This document shows, piece by piece, positions 42,800-51,511 of a DNA stretch of 53,546 nt. The notes below the pieces were generated by a model. The model saw nothing but the letters and a program-made list of their open reading frames with translations. It ran no database searches and was not told the DNA's origin. Position 1 is the stretch's first letter. Every line of letters begins with the position of its first letter. A program made the translations under genes and the position numbers. This stretch comes from Azotobacter paspali (GTDB lineage: Bacteria > Pseudomonadota > Gammaproteobacteria > Pseudomonadales > Pseudomonadaceae): the NCBI RefSeq assembly GCF_042434745.1, contig NZ_JBHLSS010000080.1, one strand, 5' to 3'.

Positions 42800-43833
42800 T
42801 GAAACAAAAAGGCTTCGCCCTCATCGCCGTGCTCGGCCTGCTGACGGTGCTCTCCCTGGTCGCCGCCTTCATCGCCGGTTACGCCGAGCAGCGCATGGAA
42901 CAGACCTACCAGTTGCGCGAGCGCCTGCAGGGCAAACTCGACAGCGAAGCCACCCTGGCCACCCTGCTGCATATCGTCGCAACCCGTCCGCTGGTGCAGA
43001 ACGCCTACCTGCTGCAGACACCCGCCAGCCGGACGGACAACGACGATCCCTTTTCCCGCGGCCAGGATATTTTGGACATCAACGCACTGCCGCACCTCAA
43101 GGTCGATAGCCAGACCTACCAGGGCCTCGGCAACAGCCGCTTCGCCCTGCAGGATGAAGGCTCGCTGCTCAGCCTGCTCGATCCCGATCGCGAGCGCTGG
43201 AGCGCGCTCTTCCGGCAGCACGGCCTGAGCCCGCAACAGACCGAACGCTTCCTCGACCAGTTGCAGGACTACACCGACCGGGACGACCTGCGCCGCCTCA
43301 ACGGTGCCGTTTCCAGCGACTACGCCAGCCAGGGCCTTCCCCCACCGCCGCAGCGCCCGATGATCAGCCCCGGACAGATCTTCAACCTGCTCGACGGCAC
43401 GGCCCTGCAAGATGACCTCCTCCGGCTCCTGCCGCTGATCACCTCCCGTAGCGGCCAGTTGCACAACATCAACACGGCGCCCCGGGAAGTCCTGCGAACC
43501 ATCCCAGGCATCGATGACGACCTCGCCCAGGCGCTCGTCGACGAACGGCACAAGCGTCCCTTCGCCGACCTCGCCGAAGCCAACCAGCGTCTTGGCCGCA
43601 TTATTCCGCTCGACCCGCAGGAAACGCCCAGCCAAGCTTCGCCATTCCTGCGTATCCAGCTCTGGGCTGACGAAGGCAGACAGCTATTATGGCTTGGGCT
43701 ATCATCCACGCCCGCCTCCAGACTCGCCCCGTGGGAAATTGATTACACCTTTGCTTTCAGTCTGCGGCAGCCTTCCACAGCGCCTCTATCACTGGCTTTT
43801 CCGCCGCTGTTCGAGCCAGCAATGGACGATTGA
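42799..43833 (+). CDS. gspK: Minor pseudopilin GspK
   Basis: This 344-residue protein has a short start MKQKG, then FALIAVLGLLTVLSLVAAFI. Position 5 after the cleavage site is alanine rather than glutamate, a known hallmark of GspK, which caps the pseudopilus tip. The helix-hairpin domain is recognised by NTAPREVLRTIPGIDDDLAQ near residue 225, and a late PPRPL-like tail follows. It begins at the ATG overlapping the gspJ stop and ends inside the start region of gspL. Confidence 0.93.
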   Translation: MKQKGFALIAVLGLLTVLSLVAAFIAGYAEQRMEQTYQLRERLQGKLDSEATLATLLHIVATRPLVQNAYLLQTPASRTDNDDPFSRGQDILDINALPHLKVDSQTYQGLGNSRFALQDEGSLLSLLDPDRERWSALFRQHGLSPQQTERFLDQLQDYTDRDDLRRLNGAVSSDYASQGLPPPPQRPMISPGQIFNLLDGTALQDDLLRLLPLITSRSGQLHNINTAPREVLRTIPGIDDDLAQALVDERHKRPFADLAEANQRLGRIIPLDPQETPSQASPFLRIQLWADEGRQLLWLGLSSTPASRLAPWEIDYTFAFSLRQPSTAPLSLAFPPLFEPAMDD

Positions 43834-44764
43834 CCGCGACAGCATCCGGCAGCAGCCTTATCCGGGCCTGCGTCCGCGCGTTCTATTGTCGCGCGGCCTG
43901 TGCCTGCACTTCAGCCTGAACTTCGACAAGATCCCCGCCGGCAAGCGCGACCAGGCCCTGCGCCAGCAGTTGCTGCTGCTTTCCCCTTTCGCCGAACCGG
44001 GATACTACGTCTGCTGGCAGGACGCACGCGCCCAACTGTGGATCTGGGACCGGGCAGCCCTGCGCCAGCGTCTGCCGGCCGGCGACCGTTACAGCACCCT
44101 GCCCGACTCCGCGCTCAGCCTGGACATTCCGCTGCACGAGGGCGAACGCCTGGTCGCCGGCCTGCACGGCCAGGAGTGGCAGCGCTGGCAGAACCGGCAA
44201 TTGATCGACAGCCGCTGGCACGCCACTCCCGAGAGCGGCGATGACCTCCTGCGACTCGATCCGGTGCAACGTACCCCCCTGCAGGCCGCCGACCGCCAAC
44301 TGCTCCAGCAACTCGCCTTCGTCGCCTGCACCGCGCTGCTACTCGCCGGTCTGCTATTGCAGGGTGGCGCCTGGCTGGATCTGAATCGGCAGCGGCACGA
44401 CCTGCGCGAACAGCTCGCCGGTCTCGAAGAAGACAACCAGCTACAAACCCAGGCGCGCCGTCGCGCCTTGCAGGACCGCCAGCTCTGGCAGACCCGCCGG
44501 GATCTGCTGCAGGGCAGCCAGAGCGAGCTGATCGCCCGGCTCGGCCAGGCCCTGCCGTCCTCGGCCGGCCTCTGGCAACGCTACGACTACCAACCCAGCC
44601 GATTGCAGATCTTCCTGCGCGATCCCAGTCCCGACCCACGCGACTACGTCAAGCGCCTGGATGCCACCGGCCTGCTCGGCGGCGTACAGGTGCAGCCCGA
44701 AGCGCGCAACGACATGGTCACGCTCCAGGCCATCCCTCTGCCAGACAGGTCCGTCCGCCAATGA
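43739..44764 (+). CDS. gspL: Type II secretion assembly platform protein GspL (start uncertain)
   Basis: This product of about 341 residues has a cytoplasmic actin-like part, including LRPRVLLSRGLCLHFSL near the start and SDARAQLWIWDRAALR. One membrane helix (LLQQLAFVACTALLLAGLL, around residue 190) and a periplasmic ferredoxin-like part follow. It links GspE to GspM. No ATG or GTG fits at the expected place; TTG codons at 43739 or 43751 are the best candidates, both inside the end of gspK. The 3' end overlaps gspM in an ATGA arrangement. Confidence 0.8.
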   Translation: MITPLLSVCGSLPQRLYHWLFRRCSSQQWTIDRDSIRQQPYPGLRPRVLLSRGLCLHFSLNFDKIPAGKRDQALRQQLLLLSPFAEPGYYVCWQDARAQLWIWDRAALRQRLPAGDRYSTLPDSALSLDIPLHEGERLVAGLHGQEWQRWQNRQLIDSRWHATPESGDDLLRLDPVQRTPLQAADRQLLQQLAFVACTALLLAGLLLQGGAWLDLNRQRHDLREQLAGLEEDNQLQTQARRRALQDRQLWQTRRDLLQGSQSELIARLGQALPSSAGLWQRYDYQPSRLQIFLRDPSPDPRDYVKRLDATGLLGGVQVQPEARNDMVTLQAIPLPDRSVRQ

Positions 44765-45351
44765 AGGAATGGTGGCAACAGGAATGGGCGAAAAGCCGCG
44801 CGCAACTGGCCGCCAATCCGCGCCTGCGCCTCGGGCTGATGGCCATCCCGCTGATCGCCCTGCTCTACCTGAATCTGCTGCTCGGCGACAGCCGCCACGA
44901 ATTGCATGCCACCATCGCCGATCTCCACGCAGAACTGCTCGATGCCCGCCAACTGGCCAGCCAGGACGCCTGGGTCGAACGCCTGGAACAGGCCCGCGTG
45001 CAGCTCGAAGACCAGCGCAAGGCCCTGTTCGGCAGCGCCGACAGCGAAGCCTTCGCCCGCGCCGACATCCAGGCGAACGCCAAGGCCCTGCTCGAACGCC
45101 AGCGCCTGGAGCAGATCCGCATCGAGGTCTCCACCGCCGGCAAGGCCGATCCCGACAGCCGCCTGATCCCCCTGCAACTGCGCCTGGCCGGTAACGCCCA
45201 GGGCGAACAGCTCTACAACCTGATCGCCGCCATGGAGGCGGGCAGCCCCGGCTACCGCATCGACAGCCTCAACGTGCAGGCACAGCAGGGTAAGCACCTG
45301 GTTTTCTCGCTGATCGCTACCGTCTGGTACGCCCCTTGGAGTGCGCCGTGA
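44761..45351 (+). CDS. gspM: Type II secretion protein GspM
   Basis: This 196-residue protein has a short cytoplasmic start, one helix (LRLGLMAIPLIALLYLNLLL, about residues 21-40), a coiled coil (LHATIADLHAELLDARQLA) and a small periplasmic domain ending FSLIATVWYAPWSAP. It binds GspL to stabilise the inner-membrane platform. ATG 44761 overlaps the gspL stop. The TGA at 45349-45351 overlaps the GTG start of the next gene. Confidence 0.88.
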   Translation: MKEWWQQEWAKSRAQLAANPRLRLGLMAIPLIALLYLNLLLGDSRHELHATIADLHAELLDARQLASQDAWVERLEQARVQLEDQRKALFGSADSEAFARADIQANAKALLERQRLEQIRIEVSTAGKADPDSRLIPLQLRLAGNAQGEQLYNLIAAMEAGSPGYRIDSLNVQAQQGKHLVFSLIATVWYAPWSAP

Positions 45352-45857
45352 AGCTCCGCCCTCTGCTGCCTATTCTCGCTCTGCTACCCGGCCTGCCACT
45401 GATCGGCTACCTGTGGCCGCTGCCCGACCCACTTGAGGCATCGGCCGGCGACGATCCCTGGAACTGGCCCGCGCCCCTCGAACGCCGGCAGCCCACCCTC
45501 CCCGCCGAGCTGGCCACCTTCTGGCCCGGCAGGACCCCGGCCGACCCGAAACAGGGCGCCGAAGTGGCGGCTGCCGGCAAGGGCACGCATCAGGCCTGGA
45601 CCCTGATCGGCGTGATCGGCCAGGGCCGCCGCCATAGCGCCCTGCTCCAGGACCCGCAGCGCAATATCCGCACCCTGGCGCCTGGCGATGCGCTCGACGA
45701 ACGGCGCCGGATCAGCCGCATCGAGGCGACTCGCCTGCATTGGCAGGACACCGATGGACAGACAGGGATGCTGCCCCTCTACCCCGACCCCATCGACGCC
45801 CCGACCGCCCCGGTGGACACCCCGCGGGCCACCGCAAACACCGAGACCCGCGAATGA
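45348..45857 (+). CDS. GspC/GspN-like T2SS protein with an HR-type domain
   Basis: This 169-residue protein has an N-terminal hydrophobic helix (LLPILALLPGLPLIGYLWPL), a proline-rich linker and a C-terminal HR-like domain. The domain reads WTLIGVIGQGRRHSALLQ, with DPQRNIRTLAPGDALDE after it, like the homology region of GspC/PilP that docks onto the secretin. There is no PDZ domain. Its place between gspM and gspD matches gspN of Xanthomonas Xps systems, while the domain resembles GspC. GTG 45348 overlaps the gspM stop, and its TGA overlaps the ATG of gspD. It probably links the inner-membrane platform to the secretin. Confidence 0.8.
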   Translation: MKLRPLLPILALLPGLPLIGYLWPLPDPLEASAGDDPWNWPAPLERRQPTLPAELATFWPGRTPADPKQGAEVAAAGKGTHQAWTLIGVIGQGRRHSALLQDPQRNIRTLAPGDALDERRRISRIEATRLHWQDTDGQTGMLPLYPDPIDAPTAPVDTPRATANTETRE

Positions 45858-48112
45858 CTCGCCGTACACGTCCCGCATCGCCTGCCCGGCGCCTCCCGCG
45901 CCACTCCCTCGGCCCGCTCGCTTTGAGCCTGCTGCTGGCCGGTTGCGCCATCGACCCCAACCCGGAGCCCCTGCCCGGCCCGCTGCGCCCGCCGATGCGC
46001 CAGGAAGCCGGCGAAAGCACCCTGCGGGCCGAAGCGGCGCGAGGCGAACAGGCACCCAAGATCCCGCGCTTCCAGACGACGCCCGGCCAGCATCGCCAGC
46101 AGGGGCCGAGCTACGTCGTCGCCAGCGCCGACAAGCTCGGCCAGGACCTCACCGGCGAGCCGATCACCCTCAACCTGAACAACTTCCCGCTGCCGGCCTT
46201 CATCAACGAGGTATTCGGCAACCGCCTCGGCCTGTCCTTCGGCATCAGTCCGGAACTGCAGGGCAAGACCGACTTGATCTCCCTGCGCCTGAGCGAACCG
46301 CAGGCACCGGCCGACCTCTTCGCCACCGCCCGCTTCGTGCTCTCCGAATACGGCGTCGCCGTTACCGAACGCGAGGGCGTGCTGTTCTTCCAGTCCGCCC
46401 AGAACGCTCCCAACGACAGCCTGCCCCTGCTGGTCAGCGGTGGCGCCCTGCCCGAGGTGCCCATGTCGCACCGCCCCGTGTTCCAGCAGATCCCTATGCG
46501 CGTGGTGCGCAGCGACTCCATGGTCAATTGGCTCAAGGACATGTTCGCCGGCAGCAGCCTGAAGGTCAGTAGCGACCCGTTGAGCAATGCGGTGATGCTG
46601 CGCGGCCCCATCGACCTGATCCGCCAGGCCAGCCAGGCCATCGAGCTGTTCGACCAGCCGGCCCTCAAGGGTAGCCATAGCCTGGCCATCAGCCCCGTCT
46701 ACGCCTCGGCCGACGAACTCGGCACGGCGCTGGTCAAGGTGCTCCAAGCCGAGGGCTACGACGTATCGGAAACCCCGCCGCTCGGCGGCGTCACCGTGCT
46801 CAAGTTCAAGGGATTGCAGCGCCTGATCGTCTTCGCCGCCGATCCGGCGATCCTCGCCACCGCCCGCCAGTGGGTCGAGCTGCTCGACCGCCAGAGCCAG
46901 GAACAGGTGGAGAGCGGCCTGTTCCTCTACCAGGTACGCAACACTCAGGCCGCCGGCATCGCCAGCATGCTCGGCGCCCTAGGCTACAGCGCGACCATCC
47001 CGGACACCGGCCTCAACACCAGCAACACCGTCACCCCCACCGGCGCTTCCACCGGCGAAAGCCTGGCCACCAGCGGACCGACCCGCAGCGTCACCGGCAC
47101 CGGCGCGAACGCCCGCGCCAGCGCTCCGACCAGCATCGCCGGCAACCCCGAACAGGGCAGCGTGGTGGTCGACGCCAACCGCAACGCCATCATCTACAAG
47201 GGCAGCGGCCAGGAATGGCTGAAGCTGCGCCCGCTTCTCGAAGAACTGGACCGTCCGGTGCCTTCGGTGATGATCGACGTGCTGCTCGCCGAGGTAAACC
47301 TCAACGACAAAGAAGGCCTCGGCATCGACTGGCAAAACATCACCGGCAGCCTCGGCAGCAAGCAACTGATCTTCGGCACCGCCAACGGCATAGGTTCGAG
47401 CGGCCTAAACATCAGCGCCCTGAACAGCGCAGGGCAGACCAAGGCCACCCTCAACGCCTTCTACGACAACAACCAGGCGGTGATCCGCTCCAGCCCCAAG
47501 CTGCTGGTGCGCAGCGGCGAGGAAGCGACCATCGAGGTCGGCAACGAAATTCCGGTGGTCACCGGCACCACCCAGTCCACCGACACCGAAAATGCGCCCA
47601 TCACCCAGACCGTGCAGTACCGCAAGACCGGCGTGCTGCTCAACATCAAGCCCACCGTGCAGGCCAGCGGCGTGGTCGACCTGAAGATCAGTCAGGAGCT
47701 TTCCGAAAGCACCGATACCGGCACCGGCGACACCCTCACCCCGATCATCAACAACCGCCGGGTGGAAACCGCCCTCACCCTGCGCGACGGTGGCTCGGTG
47801 ATGCTCGCCGGACTGATCTCCAGCAACAAGGGCAAGGGCGACAACGGCGTGCCGCTGCTCGGCGACATTCCCTGGATCGGCAATCTGTTCAAGTCGCAGA
47901 GCAATAGCGAGGCGCGCACCGAACTGATCGTGATGATCATCCCCTACGTCATCCGCGACTTCGACGAGGCCCAGGACCTCAGCCGCACCTACCGCGAGCA
48001 GTTGTCGCTGAACAACAGCGACAGTCTCGAACGCCGCGGCGATCATCGCCTGCCGCCGGCCTATGCGCCCCATGCCACGGAAGCCCCGCCGGCCCCCGCG
48101 CATCGCCCTTGA
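45854..48112 (+). CDS. gspD: Type II secretion secretin GspD
   Basis: This 752-residue secretin forms the outer-membrane channel. A lipobox (SLLLAGC, Cys31) ends the signal peptide, so it is a lipoprotein secretin that may not need a separate pilotin. N0 contains the LNLNNFPLPAFINEVFG region, N1-N3 follow, and a Gly/Ser/Thr-rich insert lies in N3 near residues 390-430. The secretin core ends with VPLLGDIPWIGNLFKS near 675. ATG 45854 overlaps the stop of the GspC/N-like gene. It is the last gene of the operon, and a REP cluster and a dead transposase follow. Confidence 0.95.
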   Translation: MTRRTRPASPARRLPRHSLGPLALSLLLAGCAIDPNPEPLPGPLRPPMRQEAGESTLRAEAARGEQAPKIPRFQTTPGQHRQQGPSYVVASADKLGQDLTGEPITLNLNNFPLPAFINEVFGNRLGLSFGISPELQGKTDLISLRLSEPQAPADLFATARFVLSEYGVAVTEREGVLFFQSAQNAPNDSLPLLVSGGALPEVPMSHRPVFQQIPMRVVRSDSMVNWLKDMFAGSSLKVSSDPLSNAVMLRGPIDLIRQASQAIELFDQPALKGSHSLAISPVYASADELGTALVKVLQAEGYDVSETPPLGGVTVLKFKGLQRLIVFAADPAILATARQWVELLDRQSQEQVESGLFLYQVRNTQAAGIASMLGALGYSATIPDTGLNTSNTVTPTGASTGESLATSGPTRSVTGTGANARASAPTSIAGNPEQGSVVVDANRNAIIYKGSGQEWLKLRPLLEELDRPVPSVMIDVLLAEVNLNDKEGLGIDWQNITGSLGSKQLIFGTANGIGSSGLNISALNSAGQTKATLNAFYDNNQAVIRSSPKLLVRSGEEATIEVGNEIPVVTGTTQSTDTENAPITQTVQYRKTGVLLNIKPTVQASGVVDLKISQELSESTDTGTGDTLTPIINNRRVETALTLRDGGSVMLAGLISSNKGKGDNGVPLLGDIPWIGNLFKSQSNSEARTELIVMIIPYVIRDFDEAQDLSRTYREQLSLNNSDSLERRGDHRLPPAYAPHATEAPPAPAHRP

Positions 48113-48138
48113 ATCTGACGGCGCCGACGTGCATGCGT

Positions 48139-48220
48139 AGGAGCGAATCGCTCCTGTGGGCACAGGCCGTATCTGCCCTATAGAAGCGGATTCATCCGTG
48201 ATCGCGAATGAATCCGTCCT
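48139..48220. repeat. REP palindromes after gspD
   Basis: AGGAGCG-aat-CGCTCCT (48139-48155) is a perfect palindrome. A second unit has arms cggattcat (48187-48195) and atgaatccg (48208-48216). They stand on one side of a dead RAYT transposase, with another unit at 48757-48788 on the other side. Confidence 0.7.
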
Positions 48221-48239
48221 CCAGCTAACTTGTTCACAG

Positions 48240-48686
48240 TCACACCGCCTCCCATAGCGGATAGCCCACCAGTTTCGGGATCAACTCGACACGCTGGGGA
48301 TTGGCGACAACATCGCTGCAGGTCGTCATTCCAGCGCATGGCGCGATCATGATAAGCACATTGCCGGAGCCGGCCGCTCAAGCCGAACTTCCAGGTGATG
48401 GCCTAGGCGCTGCGAGCCTTGCTCCCTTGAGAAGGGTGGCCAGCGAACCGCTACGCAACACCAGCAACCGCCGCGGACAGTCCGGCACGATCACCCCGGC
48501 GAGCGATTCGACCAGCGAATCCCTTTCGCTCAGGCGCATTTCGTCGACCAGCAGACGCCCGGCGCCGAAATGCCGAAAGACCGGCTTGCGGCCTCGAGTG
48601 ACAGTGGTGACCAGGTAAGGCCGCCCCGGCTCGGAAAAACGCCCGCGCCGCGGATCGGCGGCATGTGGAAATCCGCTATCCGGCAT
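48240..48686 (-). pseudogene. REP-associated tyrosine transposase (RAYT), degenerate
   Basis: On the reverse strand the text begins MPDSGFPHAADPRRGRFSEP and continues GRPYLVTTVTRGRKPVF, the standard RAYT start. GRLLVDEMRLSERDSLVESL follows. The HUH site, normally PDHLHWL, reads PDCPRRL, so both histidines are lost. A frameshift lies between the middle and the end, where YHDRAMRWNDDLQ and then VVANPQRVELIPKLVGYPLW in another frame match the C-terminal part. It ends at 48240. REP units flank it on both sides, as in a REPtron. It cannot be an active transposase. Confidence 0.8.
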
Positions 48687-48756
48687 TCCATTGCCTCGGT
48701 CGCCACGGATCGATGCCTCGATCGACACTACCAGCCTACAGATCATCAGCCCCCGC

Positions 48757-48788
48757 AGAAGCGAACCCGTTCGCGATTGCTTTTACCC
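48757..48788. repeat. REP unit beside the RAYT pseudogene
   Basis: gaagcgaacccgttcgcgattgctttta carries the same REP core (GCGAAC..GTTCGCGAT) as units elsewhere in the window and stands upstream of the RAYT remnant. Confidence 0.65.
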
Positions 48789-49218
48789 GCCCCAGCCAGG
48801 AGCCTGCCTCCGCCACCTCGCAAGAATGGCATTTTGGTTTAATTTGATGACACTATTCTGTCTTAATCCGTACAAAACGCCTGCCCACCATCACACCTCA
48901 AAATCGGGGCTGCCCTGGCTCGATCTGGCGAAATGATACGAAAAACCACGAATATCGCGCCTTTTACCTACCATCCGGCAGCGATCCAGGCCATTGACCC
49001 AAGGCAATTCCTAACTCTAATTCATAACAAAATGCTAGATGCATACTTGCACTTTCATAACTATTGGCTACTATCGCCTGCGGTTACCTCTGTACAGAGA
49101 CCCGCCTGGCTGGCCAGCTAGCCGCCCATCCGGAAAGGGCACGGCAGGAGCAGGCCCCGGTGTAAAGGACCAGCCCGATAACCTTCGGGCCACCACGTTT
49201 ATTTGGAGTCACTCCGTA
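48789..49218 (+). promoter_or_regulatory. AT-rich promoter and long leader of the exported surface-layer-like gene
   Basis: The stretch becomes clearly AT-rich from about 48835 to 49075. A possible sigma-70 pair is ttgcac (49047-49052) and tactat (49069-49074) with a 16-bp spacer, a weak match. The leader of about 140 nt after it contains a small hairpin gcccga-taacct-tcgggc (49173-49190). GGAG lies 10 bp before the ATG at 49219. Confidence 0.45.
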
Positions 49219-50622
49219 ATGATGAAAAAATCCCTGCTCGCCCTGGCTGTTGCCGCTCTGAGCGCTAATGCTTTCGCTATAGACGTCGACTACACCGTCA
49301 CCCCGCTCGTTCCAAACAGAATCCCGAACGAGCTGACTTTCAGCAACACTATAACCACCAATGACGCGCTGACTTGGGAACTGGGTACAGATATTGCGAG
49401 CTCTGAAACGCGCTATATCCGTATCTCGCTGAACAATGGTAACCTCTTCTCTGCTGCCCCTACTTTGGCAATTGATGGTACTGCTTTCAGCACAATCGTG
49501 GCTGGTGGCGCTAATGAAAGCTACGTGGTTTTCGAAGTGACGGGTGCAACACTTACTTCCAGCGATGACGTAGTACTTACTCTGGGCAACCTGATTCTGA
49601 CTAGTAAAGCAGATGTAACCGCTGCCTTCAGTGTTTACGGTCAGGCACAGTCAGCTGTGGAGGGAAATGATTCGTACAAGCTCTATAGCAAGGCAGCGGC
49701 TCCTTATATCGTTTTCGTACCGGGCCTGATTGCCGGTACCGACGCTGCGGCCACTACTCAGAAAATTATCGACGTTGCAGCTACTCCGACCGCCACTAAG
49801 TTCACTAACAGCACGACTTCCGCCACTATCGGTGGGACCAGCAGAGGCATACGTGTTGCGCTGAACGAAACGTTGCAAAAATACGATACTGCTTCGAGCG
49901 TTGTTCTTTCTGATCTTACCGGTACCGCCAGCAAAGTAGTCGTTACTGGTGATTTCAGCGCAGCTAAAACCGCAGCGGGCGCATTCGATTTGAGCAAAGT
50001 TGAATTGAATGGCGTTCCTGCAACTGCAGTTACTGAAAAGACTGCTACGTTTGATTTTGATGGAACAACTGAGCTTGGTTCCTCCTCAAGCTATGATGAA
50101 CTGGAATACTCCGTCGACGGTACCACGGTCATCGTTCCAGCAACTTATACTGCCGAGCTGAAAGTTGGCGCAGCGAGCGGCTCGAGCCTCGCTAACACCA
50201 CCATCAGCCTTGGCAAAGTGGGCGAACTGGCCAAGAACGGAAGTACTGCCTATGTCGACCTGGCCCTGAATCCCGCTGGAGCCTTCGCGAACTATATCCG
50301 CATTACTAACAAGACCAACGTTACAGGCAATGTCTATCTGACCCTGTTCAACGACGCAGGCAAATCGGTCAGTTTCCCGCTGTCCGCCATTGAAGGCCAA
50401 AGCGCCTCCTTGGAAGCACAGGCTTCGACTGCTCAGATCATAATCGGTCAGGTCTACGCCGCGGCCCAGGCCACTGACCCCACCTTCGCGGTAGCTCAAG
50501 GTCGCAACAAGCTGCGTCTAGTTGTGGATGGCGAGTTCGCTGGCTCCAACGAGGATATATCCGGCATCAGCGTACAGTCTTACAGCGTTGCCAAGGATGG
50601 CAACAGCTTCAACACTTTCTAA
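49219..50622 (+). CDS. Exported Cys-free Thr/Ala-rich protein, candidate T2SS cargo or surface-layer protein
   Basis: This 467-residue protein starts with a clear Sec signal peptide (MMKKSLLALAVAAL, then SANAFA, cleaved before IDVDYTV). The mature part is acidic to neutral, rich in Thr, Ala, Ser, Val and Gly, predicted mainly beta and without a single cysteine, traits shared by many S-layer proteins. Codon choice (GCT, ACT, GTT, AAA) and base composition differ strongly from the GC-rich neighbours. This means either selection for high expression or transfer. A long leader and an efficient terminator support high expression. It lies about 1.1 kb after gspD, in the same direction. I recognise no family with confidence. 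A link to the T2SS is inferred from position and export signal. Confidence 0.7.
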   Translation: MMKKSLLALAVAALSANAFAIDVDYTVTPLVPNRIPNELTFSNTITTNDALTWELGTDIASSETRYIRISLNNGNLFSAAPTLAIDGTAFSTIVAGGANESYVVFEVTGATLTSSDDVVLTLGNLILTSKADVTAAFSVYGQAQSAVEGNDSYKLYSKAAAPYIVFVPGLIAGTDAAATTQKIIDVAATPTATKFTNSTTSATIGGTSRGIRVALNETLQKYDTASSVVLSDLTGTASKVVVTGDFSAAKTAAGAFDLSKVELNGVPATAVTEKTATFDFDGTTELGSSSSYDELEYSVDGTTVIVPATYTAELKVGAASGSSLANTTISLGKVGELAKNGSTAYVDLALNPAGAFANYIRITNKTNVTGNVYLTLFNDAGKSVSFPLSAIEGQSASLEAQASTAQIIIGQVYAAAQATDPTFAVAQGRNKLRLVVDGEFAGSNEDISGISVQSYSVAKDGNSFNTF

Positions 50623-50652
50623 GCTTCGCTTGAGCGTGTTCTAGCCGAATGG

Positions 50653-50686
50653 AAAGGGCAGCCCCTAAGAAAAGGAGCTGCCCTTT
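50653..50686 (+). terminator. Rho-independent terminator after the exported-protein gene
   Basis: The arms aaagggcagc (50653-50662) and gctgcccttt (50677-50686) pair perfectly over 10 bp and are followed by ttcg. The stem ends 64 bp after the stop of the exported-protein gene. Confidence 0.85.
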
Positions 50687-50734
50687 TCGCTTCCTCGCCC
50701 CTCCCAGGCAAGGCAACCCGAATCATCGTACCGA

Positions 50735-50782
50735 CAGGGCAATCACATAAGGCATTTGCCCAATATTGAACCGGCGAAATGG
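50735..50782. repeat. Possible diverged end of the MITE-like element
   Basis: The first 16 bases, cagggcaatcacataa, match the element ends at 7726 and 11592 at 14 positions, and a later ccgg also lines up. No partner end is recognisable, so it may be a broken remnant. Confidence 0.35.
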
Positions 50783-50813
50783 ATGCGCCCCTGGAGAACC
50801 GAGAGAGCAGTCT

Positions 50814-50868
50814 GATAGTGCATGGGTAAAAGCGAACTCGTTTGCGATGCTTTTACCGATGCACTATC
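50814..50868. repeat. Extended REP hairpin
   Basis: Arms gatagtgcatgggtaaaagc (50814-50833) and gcttttaccgatgcactatc (50849-50868) form a 20-bp stem with one mismatch. The loop and inner bases carry the REP core gcgaactcgtttgcgatgc. It is the longest REP palindrome in the window. Confidence 0.75.
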
Positions 50869-50989
50869 GCCAGTTCGATTTCCACTCTTCCTCTTCATTC
50901 GATCGGCTTGGCCGGAAGGAGGCATCATGGCGCGTCAAACCGGGCGGCGGCAAAATCCGAGTGCAATACCTGACAGTTTCTATAGGGTA

Positions 50990-51408
50990 TTGCCATGTCT
51001 TAACGAACCACGATCCAGATCGGTATTACCCGCCTGCTGAACCGTAGCCCTTCCACTATCCAGCGCGGCGCTGAACCGCATGCCGCCGGGATACGCAAGA
51101 GCATGACCTACGACCAGGGGCGAGAGAGGGTGCGGCATGCCGAGATCACCCAAAAGACCGGGGTGGCGATCTATTTCCATGATCCGCACAGCCCCAGACA
51201 GCGCGGCAGCAAAAAGAACATCAACGGCCTGATCCGCCAGTATCTGCCCAAAGGCACGGACCTATCGATCTATAGCCAGGAGCAGTTGAATGCGGTCGCC
51301 TATGAGCTGAATATCCGACCGCGCAAACGCTTCGACTTCAAGTGCCCGATCGAAGTAATGACGCAAGTACTGGCTTTGCATCATGCTGCGCCTGCTTCAA
51401 TCCAGTAA
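50990..51408 (+). pseudogene. IS30-family transposase, internally deleted
   Basis: The N-terminal HTH text (ITRLLNRSPSTIQRG) is followed, after a deletion of the DDE centre, by the C-terminal part: MTYDQGRERVRHAEITQKTG, DPHSPRQRGSKKNINGLIRQ and the end QLNAVAYELNIRPRKRFDF. Family members need about 330 residues with DDE catalytic residues; here fewer than 140 remain. The last part includes the C-terminal D and E region only. It is not active by itself. Confidence 0.85.
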
Positions 51409-51511
51409 CCGTGTTGCACTCAACTTCTGCAACCGCCCCGTTTTCGGTATATAAACCTTGCTTCCTCGGAACCCTCACAGCAAATTCGCAATTTATAATG
51501 TTGAAAATAGC

